Source: Salipiger sp. CCB-MM3
GTDB lineage: Bacteria > Pseudomonadota > Alphaproteobacteria > Rhodobacterales > Rhodobacteraceae
Direction: 5' to 3'
Length of the DNA: 64,000 nt
Assembly: GCF_001687105.1 (NCBI RefSeq)
Contig: NZ_CP014599.1
Location: 62,001-126,000 of the forward strand
Both the position numbers and the translations under genes were made by a program. Shown here piece by piece: positions 18,639 to 27,310 of the stretch (positions are counted from its first letter, which is position 1; the number at the start of each line of letters is the position of its first letter). The notes below the pieces were generated by a model. The model had not been told where the DNA came from. It searched no databases and saw nothing but the letters and a program-made list of their open reading frames with translations.

Positions 18639-19691
18639 ATGCTCGACCAGACCACCATCGCCGACACGCTCGGCCGCCATTACGACCTCGCCCCCTCGCT
18701 CGAGGCGGCGGAACGGCTCGGCGATCTCTACGCCAGCATGAGCCGCGTCGTAACCCCCGCCGACTGGGCAATCCATGCCCCCTATGTCGAGGCGATCAAC
18801 CGCCTGAAGACAGAGCGCAACGCCGTCGTTCTGGCGCATAACTACATGACGCCGCAGATTTATCACGGCATCGCCGATGTCGTGGGCGACAGTCTGCAAC
18901 TGGCGATTGAGGCCACCAAGGTGAAGGCCGATGTGATCGTGCAATGCGGTGTGCATTTCATGGCCGAGACCTCGAAGATCCTCAGCCCCGAGAAGACCGT
19001 GCTGATCCCCGATATGGACGCGGGCTGTTCGCTGGCCGAAAGCATCACCCCCGAGGGAATCGCCGAGATGCGCCGCCGCTATCCGGGCGCGCCGGTGGTC
19101 ACCTATGTGAACACCTCCGCCGAGGTGAAGGCCGCGTCGGACATCTGCTGCACCTCGTCAAACGCCGCGCAGATCGTTGCCGCGCTCGACGCGGAAACGG
19201 TCATCATGACCCCCGACAAATACCTCGCGCAGAACGTCGCCAAGCAGGTGCCGCAGAAGAACATCGTCTGGTACGACGGCTCGTGCATCGTGCACGAACG
19301 CTTCACCGCCGCCGAGTTGCGCGACTTCCGCAGCTGGCAGCCCGACACCCGTATCATCGCCCACCCCGAATGCCCGCCCGATGTGGTGGCCGAGGCGGAT
19401 TTCTCCGGCTCCACCGCCGGGATCATCGACTATGTGAACCGCGAGCAACCGGGCAAGGCGATGCTGGTCACCGAATGCTCGATGGCCTCGAACATCTCGG
19501 ACGCGCTGCCGGGCGTGGAGTTCGTCGGCCCCTGCAACATGTGCCCCTACATGAAGATGATCACCCTCGAGAAGGTGCTGTGGTCGCTGCACAGCATGGA
19601 GGGCGCGGTCGAGGTCGATCCCACCATCGCCGAAGGCGCGCGGCTTGCGGTGCAGCGGATGATCGATCTGTCGCAGCGCAGCGCAGCCTGA
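18639..19691 (+). CDS. nadA: Quinolinate synthase
   Basis: A 350-aa [4Fe-4S] enzyme that condenses iminoaspartate with dihydroxyacetone phosphate to quinolinate in de novo NAD synthesis. Triplicated-domain signatures are present: [38 protein letters not shown] (Cys103), [12 protein letters not shown] (Cys216) and [15 protein letters not shown] (Cys299/Cys302), supplying the cluster cysteines. The ATG follows GAGGAGG. It heads the nadA-nadB-nadC operon. Confidence 0.97.
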   Translation: MLDQTTIADTLGRHYDLAPSLEAAERLGDLYASMSRVVTPADWAIHAPYVEAINRLKTERNAVVLAHNYMTPQIYHGIADVVGDSLQLAIEATKVKADVIVQCGVHFMAETSKILSPEKTVLIPDMDAGCSLAESITPEGIAEMRRRYPGAPVVTYVNTSAEVKAASDICCTSSNAAQIVAALDAETVIMTPDKYLAQNVAKQVPQKNIVWYDGSCIVHERFTAAELRDFRSWQPDTRIIAHPECPPDVVAEADFSGSTAGIIDYVNREQPGKAMLVTECSMASNISDALPGVEFVGPCNMCPYMKMITLEKVLWSLHSMEGAVEVDPTIAEGARLAVQRMIDLSQRSAA

Positions 19692-19695
19692 GGCC

Positions 19696-21267
19696 ATGCA
19701 AGAGATATCCACCGGCCGGGTGGTGATCGTCGGTGCCGGTCTTGCGGCGCTCTACGCGGCGTTGGCGTTGGCGCCGCGCCCTGTGCTGCTGGTCTCGCCC
19801 GATCCGCTGGGCAGTGGCGCTAGCTCGGCTTGGGCGCAGGGCGGGGTCGCCGCCGCCATGGCGCAGCCCGACAGCCCCGAAGCCCATGCCACCGACACGC
19901 GGCGCGCCGGGGCGGGGATTGTCGACGCGGAGGTGGCCCGCTCGGTCACCCGCGAGGCGCGGGACCATATCCTCACCCTCACCGATCTCGGCGCACCCTT
20001 CGACCGCGACGCGGCGGGCGGCTACCTGCTGTCGCGCGAGGCCGCCCATGCCTTTGCCCGCGTGGTGCGGGTGCGCGGCGATCAGGCCGGGGCCGAGATT
20101 ATGCGCGCGCTGGCCGCGCAGCTGCGGCAGACGCCTTCGGTGCAATTGCTCGAGGGCTGGCTCGCCACCGGGCTGCGCAGTGCGGCGGGGCGGGTCAGCG
20201 GCGTTGAACTGGCGCCCTCGGGCGGCGGCGCGCCCGTGGCCGTGACCGCTCCGGCGGTGCTCTTGGCGGGCGGCGGCTCTGGCGGGCTTTATGCGCTGAC
20301 CACCAACCCCGCGCGCATCCGCGGGCAGGTTGCCGGGCTTGCCGCCCGCGCGGGCGCGGTGATGGCCGACATGGAGTTCGTGCAGTTCCACCCCACCGCC
20401 ATGGACATCGGCCTCGACCCTGCGCCGTTGGCCACCGAGGCGCTGCGCGGCGAGGGGGCGGTGCTGATCAACCGGCTGGGCGAGCGCTTCATGGACGGGC
20501 AGCATCCCGATCGCGAACTGGCGCCGCGCGACGTGGTCGCCCGCGCGGTCTATGCCCAAAGCCGCGCCGGGCTGCGCCCCATGCTCGACACACGCGCCGC
20601 GCTCGGCGATCGCATCCATCAGGAGTTTCCGGGCGTCGCCGCCGCCTGCGCCCGCGCCGGGATCGACCCGGCGCAGCATCCTATTCCGGTGGCCGCCGCC
20701 GCGCATTACCATATGGGCGGCATCGAGACCAACGCCGCCGGGCGCAGTTCTCTGCGCGGGCTCTGGGCCTGCGGTGAGGTCGCCTCGACCGGCCTGCACG
20801 GCGCCAATCGTCTGGCCTCGAACGGGCTGCTCGAGGCGCTGGTCTACGCCCGCCGCTGCGCCACCGATATGGCCGCCGCGCTTGGCGAGGCGAGCGAGGC
20901 GACCGACGCGCCGGAGCTTACCCTGCCGCAGACCGGCCCCGCCGAGGTTCCCGACCCCGCTCTCGTCGCCCGGCTGCGCGCGGCGATGACGGCGGGTGCG
21001 GGGGTGATCCGCGACGCCTCGGGCCTGTCCGCCTGTCTGCGCGAGATCGCCGCCGTGGAGGCCGCGCAGCCGGATTGCACGGCGCTGCGCAATATGACCG
21101 CCACGGCAACGCTGATCGCCGCCGCCGCGCTGACGCGGACCGAGAGCCGCGGCGCGCATTTCCGCTCGGATGCCACGCAAGAAACAGCCCAGACCGGCTC
21201 CCGCAGCCGCATGACCCTGACGGAGGCCCTGCGCCTTCGCGATACGCTCCAGAAGGAACCCGCCTGA
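19696..21267 (+). CDS. nadB: L-aspartate oxidase
   Basis: A 523-aa FAD enzyme of the succinate dehydrogenase flavoprotein family that makes iminoaspartate for NadA. Seen are the N-terminal VVIVGAGLAALYAALAL, SSAWAQGGVAAAM, FVQFHPTAMDIG, LGERFMDGQHPDRELAPRDVVARA and the C-terminal ACGEVASTGLHGANRLASNGLLEALV. It starts 4 nt after nadA and its stop overlaps the nadC start (TGATG). Confidence 0.95.
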   Translation: MQEISTGRVVIVGAGLAALYAALALAPRPVLLVSPDPLGSGASSAWAQGGVAAAMAQPDSPEAHATDTRRAGAGIVDAEVARSVTREARDHILTLTDLGAPFDRDAAGGYLLSREAAHAFARVVRVRGDQAGAEIMRALAAQLRQTPSVQLLEGWLATGLRSAAGRVSGVELAPSGGGAPVAVTAPAVLLAGGGSGGLYALTTNPARIRGQVAGLAARAGAVMADMEFVQFHPTAMDIGLDPAPLATEALRGEGAVLINRLGERFMDGQHPDRELAPRDVVARAVYAQSRAGLRPMLDTRAALGDRIHQEFPGVAAACARAGIDPAQHPIPVAAAAHYHMGGIETNAAGRSSLRGLWACGEVASTGLHGANRLASNGLLEALVYARRCATDMAAALGEASEATDAPELTLPQTGPAEVPDPALVARLRAAMTAGAGVIRDASGLSACLREIAAVEAAQPDCTALRNMTATATLIAAAALTRTESRGAHFRSDATQETAQTGSRSRMTLTEALRLRDTLQKEPA

Positions 21268-22115
21268 TGTCCCTGCCTCCGCTGCCCGACATGATCCTCG
21301 ACCCGTTGGTGCGCAGCGCGCTGATGGAGGATCTGGGCACCTATGGCGATCTGACCACCCGCACGGTGATCCCCGAGGGCACGCGCTACACCGCGCGGCT
21401 CTGTGCCCGCGAGCCGGGCGTGGTGTCGGGGATGCAGATCGCCCGCATGGCGTTTCATATGGTCGATCCCTCGCTGGTGCTGACCCAGCACAAGGTCGAT
21501 GGCGATCCCATCACCCCCGGCGACGTGCTGATGGAGATCTCTGGCCCCGCCGCCTCGATCCTCTCTGCCGAGCGCGTCGCGCTGAACTTCGCGGGCCGTC
21601 TGTCGGGGGTCGCCACGATGACCGCGGCCTTCGTCGCCGAGACCCGCGGCACCGACACGCGCATCACCTGCACCCGCAAGACCACGCCCGGCCTGCGCCT
21701 CGTCGAGAAACAGGCGGTGCTGCACGGCGGCGGCTTCAACCACCGCTTCTCGCTGTCCGATGCCATTCTGGTGAAAGACAACCACATCGCCGCGGCGGGG
21801 GGCATCCGCCCGGTGCTGCAGGCGATCAAGGGGCAGGCCTCGCATATGGTGCGGGTGGAGATCGAGGTGGATACGCTCGATCAGCTGGCCGAAGTGCTGG
21901 ACGAGGGCGGCGCCGACGTGGTGCTGCTCGACAATATGGACACGCCCACCCTGCGCGAGGCGGTGGCGATGACCGCGGGACGGCTGGTCCTCGAAGCCTC
22001 CGGCAACATGAAGCTGGAGCGCATCGCCGAGGTCGCGGCCACCGGCGTCGATTACATCTCTTCGGGCGCGCTGACCCATTCGGTGTCGACCCTCGACCTC
22101 GGACTCGATTTCTGA
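21267..22115 (+). CDS. nadC: Nicotinate-nucleotide pyrophosphorylase (carboxylating)
   Basis: A 282-aa phosphoribosyltransferase turning quinolinate and PRPP into nicotinate mononucleotide. Motifs: EDLGTYGDLTTRTVIP, LNFAGRLSGVAT, CTRKTTPGLRLVEKQAVLHGGGFNHR and VKDNHI, with EVDTLDQLAE and the final SSGALTHSVSTLDLGLDF. The ATG at 21267 overlaps the nadB stop by one base, completing the operon. Confidence 0.97.
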   Translation: MSLPPLPDMILDPLVRSALMEDLGTYGDLTTRTVIPEGTRYTARLCAREPGVVSGMQIARMAFHMVDPSLVLTQHKVDGDPITPGDVLMEISGPAASILSAERVALNFAGRLSGVATMTAAFVAETRGTDTRITCTRKTTPGLRLVEKQAVLHGGGFNHRFSLSDAILVKDNHIAAAGGIRPVLQAIKGQASHMVRVEIEVDTLDQLAEVLDEGGADVVLLDNMDTPTLREAVAMTAGRLVLEASGNMKLERIAEVAATGVDYISSGALTHSVSTLDLGLDF

Positions 22116-22120
22116 CGGCG

Positions 22121-22140
22121 GCGGGGCGCGCCTGCCCCGC
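22121..22140 (+). terminator. Hairpin after nadC
   Basis: GCGGGGC-GCGCCT-GCCCCGC follows the nadC stop by a few nucleotides. No T-tract is present. Confidence 0.4.
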
Positions 22141-22249
22141 CTGCGCAAATCTGCACGCTCCGCCAGCGCCCTAGAGCGCGGACAGCTGTTGCGGCACGCG
22201 CCGGAAGGCGCTCTACTCGGAGCCAGCGGACTCACGGGTGGAGCGGCAC

Positions 22250-23188
22250 ATGAGCGACAACCCCTACGACGTGCTTGGCGTGTCCAAGACCGCCAGCGCG
22301 GATGAGATCAAGAAGGCCTATCGCAAGATCGCGAAGGAGAGCCATCCCGACCTGCACCCCGGCGATGGGACGGCCGAGGCTCGGTTCAAGGCCGCGGGCG
22401 CGGCGTTCGAACTGCTCAAGGACCCGGAAAAGCGCGCCCGATTTGACCGCGGCGAGATCGACGCCAGCGGGCAGGAACGCCCGCAAGAGCGCCAGTTCTA
22501 CCGCGATTTTGCCGAGCAGCCCAACAACCCCTACCGTCAAGGCCCGCGCTATGAGGGCTTTGGGGACGAGGCCGACATCTTCGCCGAGTTCCTGCGGCGG
22601 CAGCGCGGCCACCCCGGCGAGGGCTACCAAGAGTACAGCTTCCGCGCCCGCGGCGCCGATGCGCAATACGCGCTAGAAGTGCCTTTCCTCGAGGCGGCCA
22701 ACGGCGGCAGCATGCGCATCACCCTGCCCGGCGGCGGCAATCTCGAGGTGAAAATTCCCAAGGGCGTGGCCGATGGCACCACGCTGCGGCTGCGCGGCAA
22801 AGGCGGCCCCGGTCATGGCGGCGGTGCCCCCGGCGACGCCTATGTGACGCTCTCGATCAAACCGCATCCGATCTTCACCCGCGACGGCGATGACATCGTG
22901 ATCACCCTGCCAATCACCCTCTACGAGGCGGTGCTTGGGGCAAAGGTCGAGGCGCCGACGATCGCCGGGCCGGTCAAGGTGACGGTGCCCAAAGGGGCCA
23001 GCAGCGGACAGGTTCTGCGCCTGCGCGGGCGCGGCGTGGCCCGCGCGGGCCGTCCCGCAGGCGATCAACGGATCGAATTGCAGGTCGTCATGCCCAAGGA
23101 GGTGGACGCCGAGTTGAGCAGCTTCATGGAGGGCTGGAGCCAAACCCACGCCTATGATCCGCGCAAAGACTGGAGGGCCAAGGCATGA
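22250..23188 (+). CDS. cbpA: CbpA-like DnaJ/Hsp40 co-chaperone
   Basis: A 312-aa J-domain protein. Residues 1-70 form the J-domain with the HPD tripeptide (ESHPDLHPGDG). A G/F-poor linker follows, then the two-barrel C-terminal substrate-binding region (ITLPGGGNLEVKIPKGVADGTTLRLRGKG). No Cys-rich zinc finger is present, so it is class B, CbpA type. The start at 22250 has a GGAG site; a GTG 12 nt upstream is less likely. Its stop overlaps cbpM (ATGA). Confidence 0.92.
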   Translation: MSDNPYDVLGVSKTASADEIKKAYRKIAKESHPDLHPGDGTAEARFKAAGAAFELLKDPEKRARFDRGEIDASGQERPQERQFYRDFAEQPNNPYRQGPRYEGFGDEADIFAEFLRRQRGHPGEGYQEYSFRARGADAQYALEVPFLEAANGGSMRITLPGGGNLEVKIPKGVADGTTLRLRGKGGPGHGGGAPGDAYVTLSIKPHPIFTRDGDDIVITLPITLYEAVLGAKVEAPTIAGPVKVTVPKGASSGQVLRLRGRGVARAGRPAGDQRIELQVVMPKEVDAELSSFMEGWSQTHAYDPRKDWRAKA

Positions 23189-23514
23189 CCAGCGTCTTCT
23201 ATTCCGAAGAAGAGGTGATCGCCGCCGTCGCGCGGCTTGACCGCACGCGTCTCAGCCGGTTTCTGCGGGCCGAAGTGATCGCGCCCGCCGAGACCGAGGG
23301 CAGAGCGGTCTATCGGCAGGTCGATGTCGCCCGGATGGAACTGCTCTGCGATCTCTGCGACGATTTCGACCTGAACGACGATGCGCTTGGCCTCGTGATG
23401 CATCTCGTCGACCAGTTGCACGGCACGCGCAACGATCTGCGCGCCCTGATGCAGGCGCTTGGCGACGAGCCCGCAGAGGTCAAATCCCGCGTGCAGGGCC
23501 GACTGGCGCGCTGA
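23185..23514 (+). CDS. cbpM: CbpM-like chaperone modulator
   Basis: A 109-aa MerR-HTH-related protein, the family partner that inhibits CbpA by binding its J-domain. The N-terminal part (SEEEVIAAVARLDRTRLSRF) and a coiled C-terminal helix (LGLVMHLVDQLHGTRNDLRALMQAL) fit. Its coupling to cbpA by a 4-nt overlap supports the call. Confidence 0.85.
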   Translation: MTSVFYSEEEVIAAVARLDRTRLSRFLRAEVIAPAETEGRAVYRQVDVARMELLCDLCDDFDLNDDALGLVMHLVDQLHGTRNDLRALMQALGDEPAEVKSRVQGRLAR

Positions 23515-23587
23515 GCGGGGGCGTCCAAGTCCGCCCAAGAATCCACAGTCCCGCTCTTCGGCGCGCCCCCTGAGGCGCAGCCCTTCT

Positions 23588-23607
23588 GCCGCAGCTGCCG
23601 CTGCGGC
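23588..23607 (+). terminator. Hairpin downstream of cbpM
   Basis: GCCGCAGC-TGCC-GCTGCGGC, a perfect 8-bp stem, is followed by ATTTGATTC. It probably separates cbpAM from the TRAP operon. Confidence 0.5.
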
Positions 23608-23713
23608 ATTTGATTCATAGCGACCATTTTTCGGACTATACTGCGCCAATACCGCCTAAATATTATTCACCTTATGTCTCAGAGCAGGTTTAGGCGCTCG
23701 CAGCCTTCCTTAC

Positions 23714-23735
23714 GGATACAGGTGGTATACTGAAA
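23714..23735 (+). promoter_or_regulatory. GntR/FCD-type operator upstream of the TRAP transporter
   Basis: GGATAC-N5-GTATAC followed by TGAAA, centred about 69 bp before the dctP start. Essentially the same 22-bp sequence (one difference) occurs in the divergent pxp promoter at 33863-33884 on the other strand. The GTATAC half-sites are typical for FCD-group GntR proteins, and two such regulators are encoded in the adjoining operon. Confidence 0.75.
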
Positions 23736-23790
23736 CTCCGCAGATCGCGGTGAGCGGTCACCGTGAAAAACGCCAACAGGGGTTCTCTCA

Positions 23791-24774
23791 ATGAAACATG
23801 GAATCGGCATCGCCATCGCCAGCTTGGGCATCACGCTGGGCTCGGCAGTCGCGGCACAGACAGCATGGGACATGTCCGTCGTCTGGCCGGAAGGCAACTT
23901 CCACACCAAGAACGCGATGACCTTCGCAGAGCAGGTCGCCGACGCCACCGATGGCGACGTGCAGATCACCGTGCACTCGGGCGGCGCGCTTGGCATCAAG
24001 GGCCCCGAAGGCATGGCCGCCGTGCGTGACGGTCTGGTGCCGATCGCCGACATCCTGATGAGCCAGCAGGTTGGCGAGAACCCGGCGCTGGGTGTCGAAA
24101 CCCTGCCCTACCTCGCCCCGACGCTTCCCGACCTCGCGCTGCTGCACAAGTTCTACCGCCCGATGGTCGAGGATATCGCCGAAGGCATGAACCAAAAGCT
24201 GCTCTACATGACCCCGTGGCCGGGTCAGGCGGTCTATTCGCCGAACAAGATCGAGACCATCGAGGATCTCAAAGGTCTGACCATCCGCGTCGTCGACGCG
24301 AACGGCGACGCCTTCTTCAACGCGCTCGGCGCCGCGCCGCTGCAGATGCCGTGGGGCGAAGTGGTTCCCTCGCTCGCCGCGGGCACCATCAAGGGCGTGA
24401 CCACCTCGTCGTCGTCCGGCGTCGATGGCGCCTTCTGGGAGTTCATGGACAACATGAGCACCTTCAACTGGCAGGCCTCCTCGAACATCGTCACCGTGAA
24501 CCTCGACGCGTGGAACGCGCTGGACGTCGAAGATCAGGAAGCCATCGAAGCCGTGGCCGCCTCGCTCGAGGGTGACTTCTGGCTGAACTCGGCCAATGAG
24601 GACGCCGCCAAGATCGCCACGCTCGAAGAGAACGGCATGACCGTCTCGGCCCCGTCCAAAGAGCTTCAGGCCGCGCTGATCGAGGCCGCCCGCCCGCTCT
24701 GGGACGAATTCAAAGAGCGCGTGCCCGAGGCCGCGCCGGTGATCGACAACTACCTCGCCGTGCGCGGAGAGTGA
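23791..24774 (+). CDS. dctP: TRAP transporter substrate-binding protein (DctP family)
   Basis: A 327-aa periplasmic binding protein with a signal peptide ending near AVAAQ. The conserved arginine region appears in EDLKGLTIRVVDANGDAFFNALGAAP and the typical PWGEVVPSLAAGTIKGV follows. It is the first gene of dctP-Q-M. A 12-bp hairpin after its stop probably raises its mRNA level over the permease genes. The substrate is unknown; the shared operator ties it to the lactam/amino-acid catabolic genes downstream. Confidence 0.93.
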   Translation: MKHGIGIAIASLGITLGSAVAAQTAWDMSVVWPEGNFHTKNAMTFAEQVADATDGDVQITVHSGGALGIKGPEGMAAVRDGLVPIADILMSQQVGENPALGVETLPYLAPTLPDLALLHKFYRPMVEDIAEGMNQKLLYMTPWPGQAVYSPNKIETIEDLKGLTIRVVDANGDAFFNALGAAPLQMPWGEVVPSLAAGTIKGVTTSSSSGVDGAFWEFMDNMSTFNWQASSNIVTVNLDAWNALDVEDQEAIEAVAASLEGDFWLNSANEDAAKIATLEENGMTVSAPSKELQAALIEAARPLWDEFKERVPEAAPVIDNYLAVRGE

Positions 24775-24780
24775 TCCAGC

Positions 24781-24810
24781 GGACCGGGCCCCGGCACAGG
24801 GGCCCGGTCC
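24781..24810 (+). terminator. Intercistronic hairpin between dctP and dctQ
   Basis: GGACCGGGCCCC-GGCACA-GGGGCCCGGTCC, a perfect 12-bp stem with no T-tract. More likely an mRNA-stabilising or partial-termination element than a full terminator. Confidence 0.6.
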
Positions 24811-24841
24811 TGCATTCTGCCCCCAAAAGAAGGCCGCAAGG

Positions 24842-25435
24842 ATGGTGAACGCCATGGACAACAGGTCGGACAACAGCCTGGATCAAAGCCCGGAACAGAG
24901 CCCCGCCTCGACACCCTCGGGGCGGTTAGGCGCGCTTATCGCACCGATTGATGCGGTGACGCGGGCGGGCAACCTCATTGCCGGGCTCGCCCTTCTGGCG
25001 ATCCTCGTGATGATCACCGCCGAGATCGTCTCGCGGAATCTCTTTGGACGCTCGCTGCCCTTCTCTTGGGACTACTCGGCCTATGCCATGGGCACCGCCT
25101 TCATGATGGGGGCCGCCGACGCGCTGCGCCGGGGCGCGCATGTGCGCGTCACCGCCGTGCTGGAGAGTGTGCCGCGCCCGCTGTCGCGGGTGATCGAGTT
25201 CGGCGCCTGCCTCGCGGGGCTCGCCGCCTGCGCCGCGCTCGCATGGGCGCTGAGCGAAATGGCATGGCTCTCGTTCCAGCGCGGCTCCACCTCTTCCACC
25301 GTCATGCGCACGCCGCTGGTCTGGCCGCAGAGCCTCGTCGCGCTTGGCGCCATCATCCTGACGCTGCAATGCGCGGCGCAGCTGCTGCGGCTGAGCCGCG
25401 GCGAACGGCTCGCCGAGGGCGCGGCGATCGAATGA
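24842..25435 (+). CDS. dctQ: TRAP transporter small permease (DctQ family)
   Basis: A 197-aa membrane subunit with about four transmembrane helices (LIAGLALLAILVMITAEIV, then YAMGTAFMMGAADALRRGAHV, LAGLAACAALAWALSEMAWL and SLVALGAIILTLQCAAQLL). It joins DctM to form the Na+- or H+-driven importer. The first ATG at 24842 follows a GCAAGG site; a second ATG lies 12 nt later. Confidence 0.9.
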   Translation: MVNAMDNRSDNSLDQSPEQSPASTPSGRLGALIAPIDAVTRAGNLIAGLALLAILVMITAEIVSRNLFGRSLPFSWDYSAYAMGTAFMMGAADALRRGAHVRVTAVLESVPRPLSRVIEFGACLAGLAACAALAWALSEMAWLSFQRGSTSSTVMRTPLVWPQSLVALGAIILTLQCAAQLLRLSRGERLAEGAAIE

Positions 25436-25484
25436 CCCGACACACCGACGTCCCCCACACAGACACTTCCCGAAAGGCGCCGCG

Positions 25485-26783
25485 ATGACGCAAATTGCAA
25501 CCTCCCTGGTGGGGATCATGGTCCTGCTGCTGGGCTCGGGCCTGTGGATCGGCCTTGGCCTCATTGCCACCGGCGTGGCGATGATCGCGCTGTTCCGTCC
25601 GCAGATGCCCTTCCTGAAACTGCTCTCGCAGCAGTCGTGGAACGTGCTCTCTTCGCCGGAACTGCTGGCGCTGCCGCTGTTCATCCTGATGGCAGAGGTG
25701 CTGTTCCGCACCAATATCTCGGCCTCGCTGTTCACCGGCCTCACCCCGTGGCTGCGCCGCGTGCCGGGACGGCTGACCCATATCAACGTCCTGGGCTGCA
25801 CGCTCTTCGCCTCGGTCTGCGGCTCGTCTGCTGCGACCACGGTGACGGTGGGACGGATCACCGCGGGCGAGTTGCTGAAGCGCGGCTACAACCGCGATCT
25901 GGTGATCGGCTCGCTGGCCGGCGCTGGCACGCTGGGCTTCCTGATCCCGCCTTCGACCATCATGATCATCTACGGCGTCATGGCCGAGGAATCGATCCTG
26001 CGCCTCTTCATGGCGGGCATCCTGCCCGGCGCGCTGCTGGCCGTGGCCTATATGGGCTACATCGGCATCCGCGCGAAACTCTCGCCCGAGACCATCGGCG
26101 AGGCCCCGCCCCCGTCGAGCCTGATGGACAAGCTGCGCGCGCTCACCGACCTTGGCCCGCTGCTGCTGCTGATCGTCTTCGTGATCGGCTCGATGTATGG
26201 CGGTATCGCCTCGCCCACCGAGGCCGCAGCCGCAGGTGTGATCGGCGCCATGGTGATCGGCTTCGCGCAGCGCAAGCTCGACCTCAAGGGGCTGCTCGCC
26301 GCTTCCCGCCAAGCGGCCGAGAACAGTGCGATGATCGGCCTCATCATGGTCGGCGCCATGTTCCTGTCGACCGCCATCGGCTATCTCGGCCTGCCGCGCT
26401 ACATCGCCGGGGTGATCAACGGCTGGGGCCTGTCGCCGCTGGCGCTGATCGCGGTGCTGCTGGTGTTCTACATCCTGCTCGGCATGGTGATGGAAGGGCT
26501 GGCGATCATCGTCATGACGCTGCCGATCACCCTGCCGCTGGTCGAGGCTGCGGGCTATGACAAGGTTTGGTTCGGCGTGTTCATCGTGATCGTCGTCGAG
26601 ATGGCGCAGATCTCGCCGCCGGTGGGCTTCAACCTGACGGTGCTGCAACGCCTCACCGGCGACAGCATCGGCAAGATCACCCGCGCGACCATGCCGTTCT
26701 TCCTGATCATGGCGGCCTTCGTCTTCCTGATCGCGCTTTTCCCGCAGATCGTCAGCATCGTGCCGGACCTGATGCGGGGCTAA
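25485..26783 (+). CDS. dctM: TRAP transporter large permease (DctM family)
   Basis: A 432-aa integral membrane transporter of about 12-13 helices. DctM/SiaM segments include VCGSSAATTVTVGRIT, GSLAGAGTLGFLIPPSTIMIIYGVMAEESI and the C-terminal VVEMAQISPPVGFNLTVL. It carries out sodium-coupled uptake of the ligand delivered by DctP. It ends 40 bp before a strong bidirectional terminator. Confidence 0.95.
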   Translation: MTQIATSLVGIMVLLLGSGLWIGLGLIATGVAMIALFRPQMPFLKLLSQQSWNVLSSPELLALPLFILMAEVLFRTNISASLFTGLTPWLRRVPGRLTHINVLGCTLFASVCGSSAATTVTVGRITAGELLKRGYNRDLVIGSLAGAGTLGFLIPPSTIMIIYGVMAEESILRLFMAGILPGALLAVAYMGYIGIRAKLSPETIGEAPPPSSLMDKLRALTDLGPLLLLIVFVIGSMYGGIASPTEAAAAGVIGAMVIGFAQRKLDLKGLLAASRQAAENSAMIGLIMVGAMFLSTAIGYLGLPRYIAGVINGWGLSPLALIAVLLVFYILLGMVMEGLAIIVMTLPITLPLVEAAGYDKVWFGVFIVIVVEMAQISPPVGFNLTVLQRLTGDSIGKITRATMPFFLIMAAFVFLIALFPQIVSIVPDLMRG

Positions 26784-26822
26784 GGCCCCGCAGCCACCAC
26801 TCACGGAGGCTCCGCGCATGAA

Positions 26823-26852
26823 AAAGCCCCCGGCCATCTGGCCGGGGGCTTT
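26823..26852. terminator. Strong bidirectional intrinsic terminator
   Basis: AAAGCCCCCGGCC-ATCT-GGCCGGGGGCTTT is a perfect 13-bp stem with A- and T-flanks. It lies between the convergent TRAP and VOC genes and can stop transcription both ways. Confidence 0.9.
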
Positions 26853-26871
26853 CGTTTCAGCGCCTTACGGA

Positions 26872-27285
26872 TCAGGAGGCGAAGAGGCCGTCGAAATCGG
26901 CAAAGCCCTTGATCTCGATCGGGTTGCCCGAGGGATCGAAGAAGAACATGGTGCGCTGCTCGCCCGGCTCGCCTTCGAAGCGGATCACCGGCGGGATGTC
27001 GAACGCGATCCCTTTGGCGGCGAGGCGGTCCGCCAGCGCCTTCCAGTCATCGAGGCGCAGCACCGCGCCCATGTGCGGCATCATCACCATATGCTCGCCG
27101 ACCTTGCCGGTGCGGGTCACCGGGAAGGGCTCGCCGAGGTGCAGCGACAGCTGGTGACCGAAGAAGTCGAAATCGACCCAAGTGTCGGTCGAACGGCCTT
27201 CTTCGCAGCCGAGCACATCGCCGTAGAAGGCGCGGGTCTCGTCAAGGTCTGTGACGTGAATCGCGAGGTGGAAGAGGGATTTCAT
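26872..27285 (-). CDS. VOC (glyoxalase/bleomycin-resistance/dioxygenase) family protein
   Basis: A 137-aa protein of two beta-alpha-beta-beta-beta units (FHLAIHVTDLDETRAFYGDVLGCEEG and, later, FFFDPSGNPIEIKGF). Probable metal ligands are a His in FHLAIHV, a His in LSLHLGE and the Glu of PIEIK. The catalytic type is open: isomerase, epimerase or lyase. It is the last gene of the eight-gene minus-strand operon, 25 nt after the M24 gene, so it probably acts on an intermediate of that pathway. Confidence 0.88.
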   Translation of the reverse strand: MKSLFHLAIHVTDLDETRAFYGDVLGCEEGRSTDTWVDFDFFGHQLSLHLGEPFPVTRTGKVGEHMVMMPHMGAVLRLDDWKALADRLAAKGIAFDIPPVIRFEGEPGEQRTMFFFDPSGNPIEIKGFADFDGLFAS

Positions 27286-27310
27286 ATTGCGTTCCAGTGT
27301 CTTGAGTGTG

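Noticed and set aside
22238..22249. Upstream GTG start for cbpA
   Set aside because: The GTG overlaps the GGAG ribosome site that serves the ATG at 22250.
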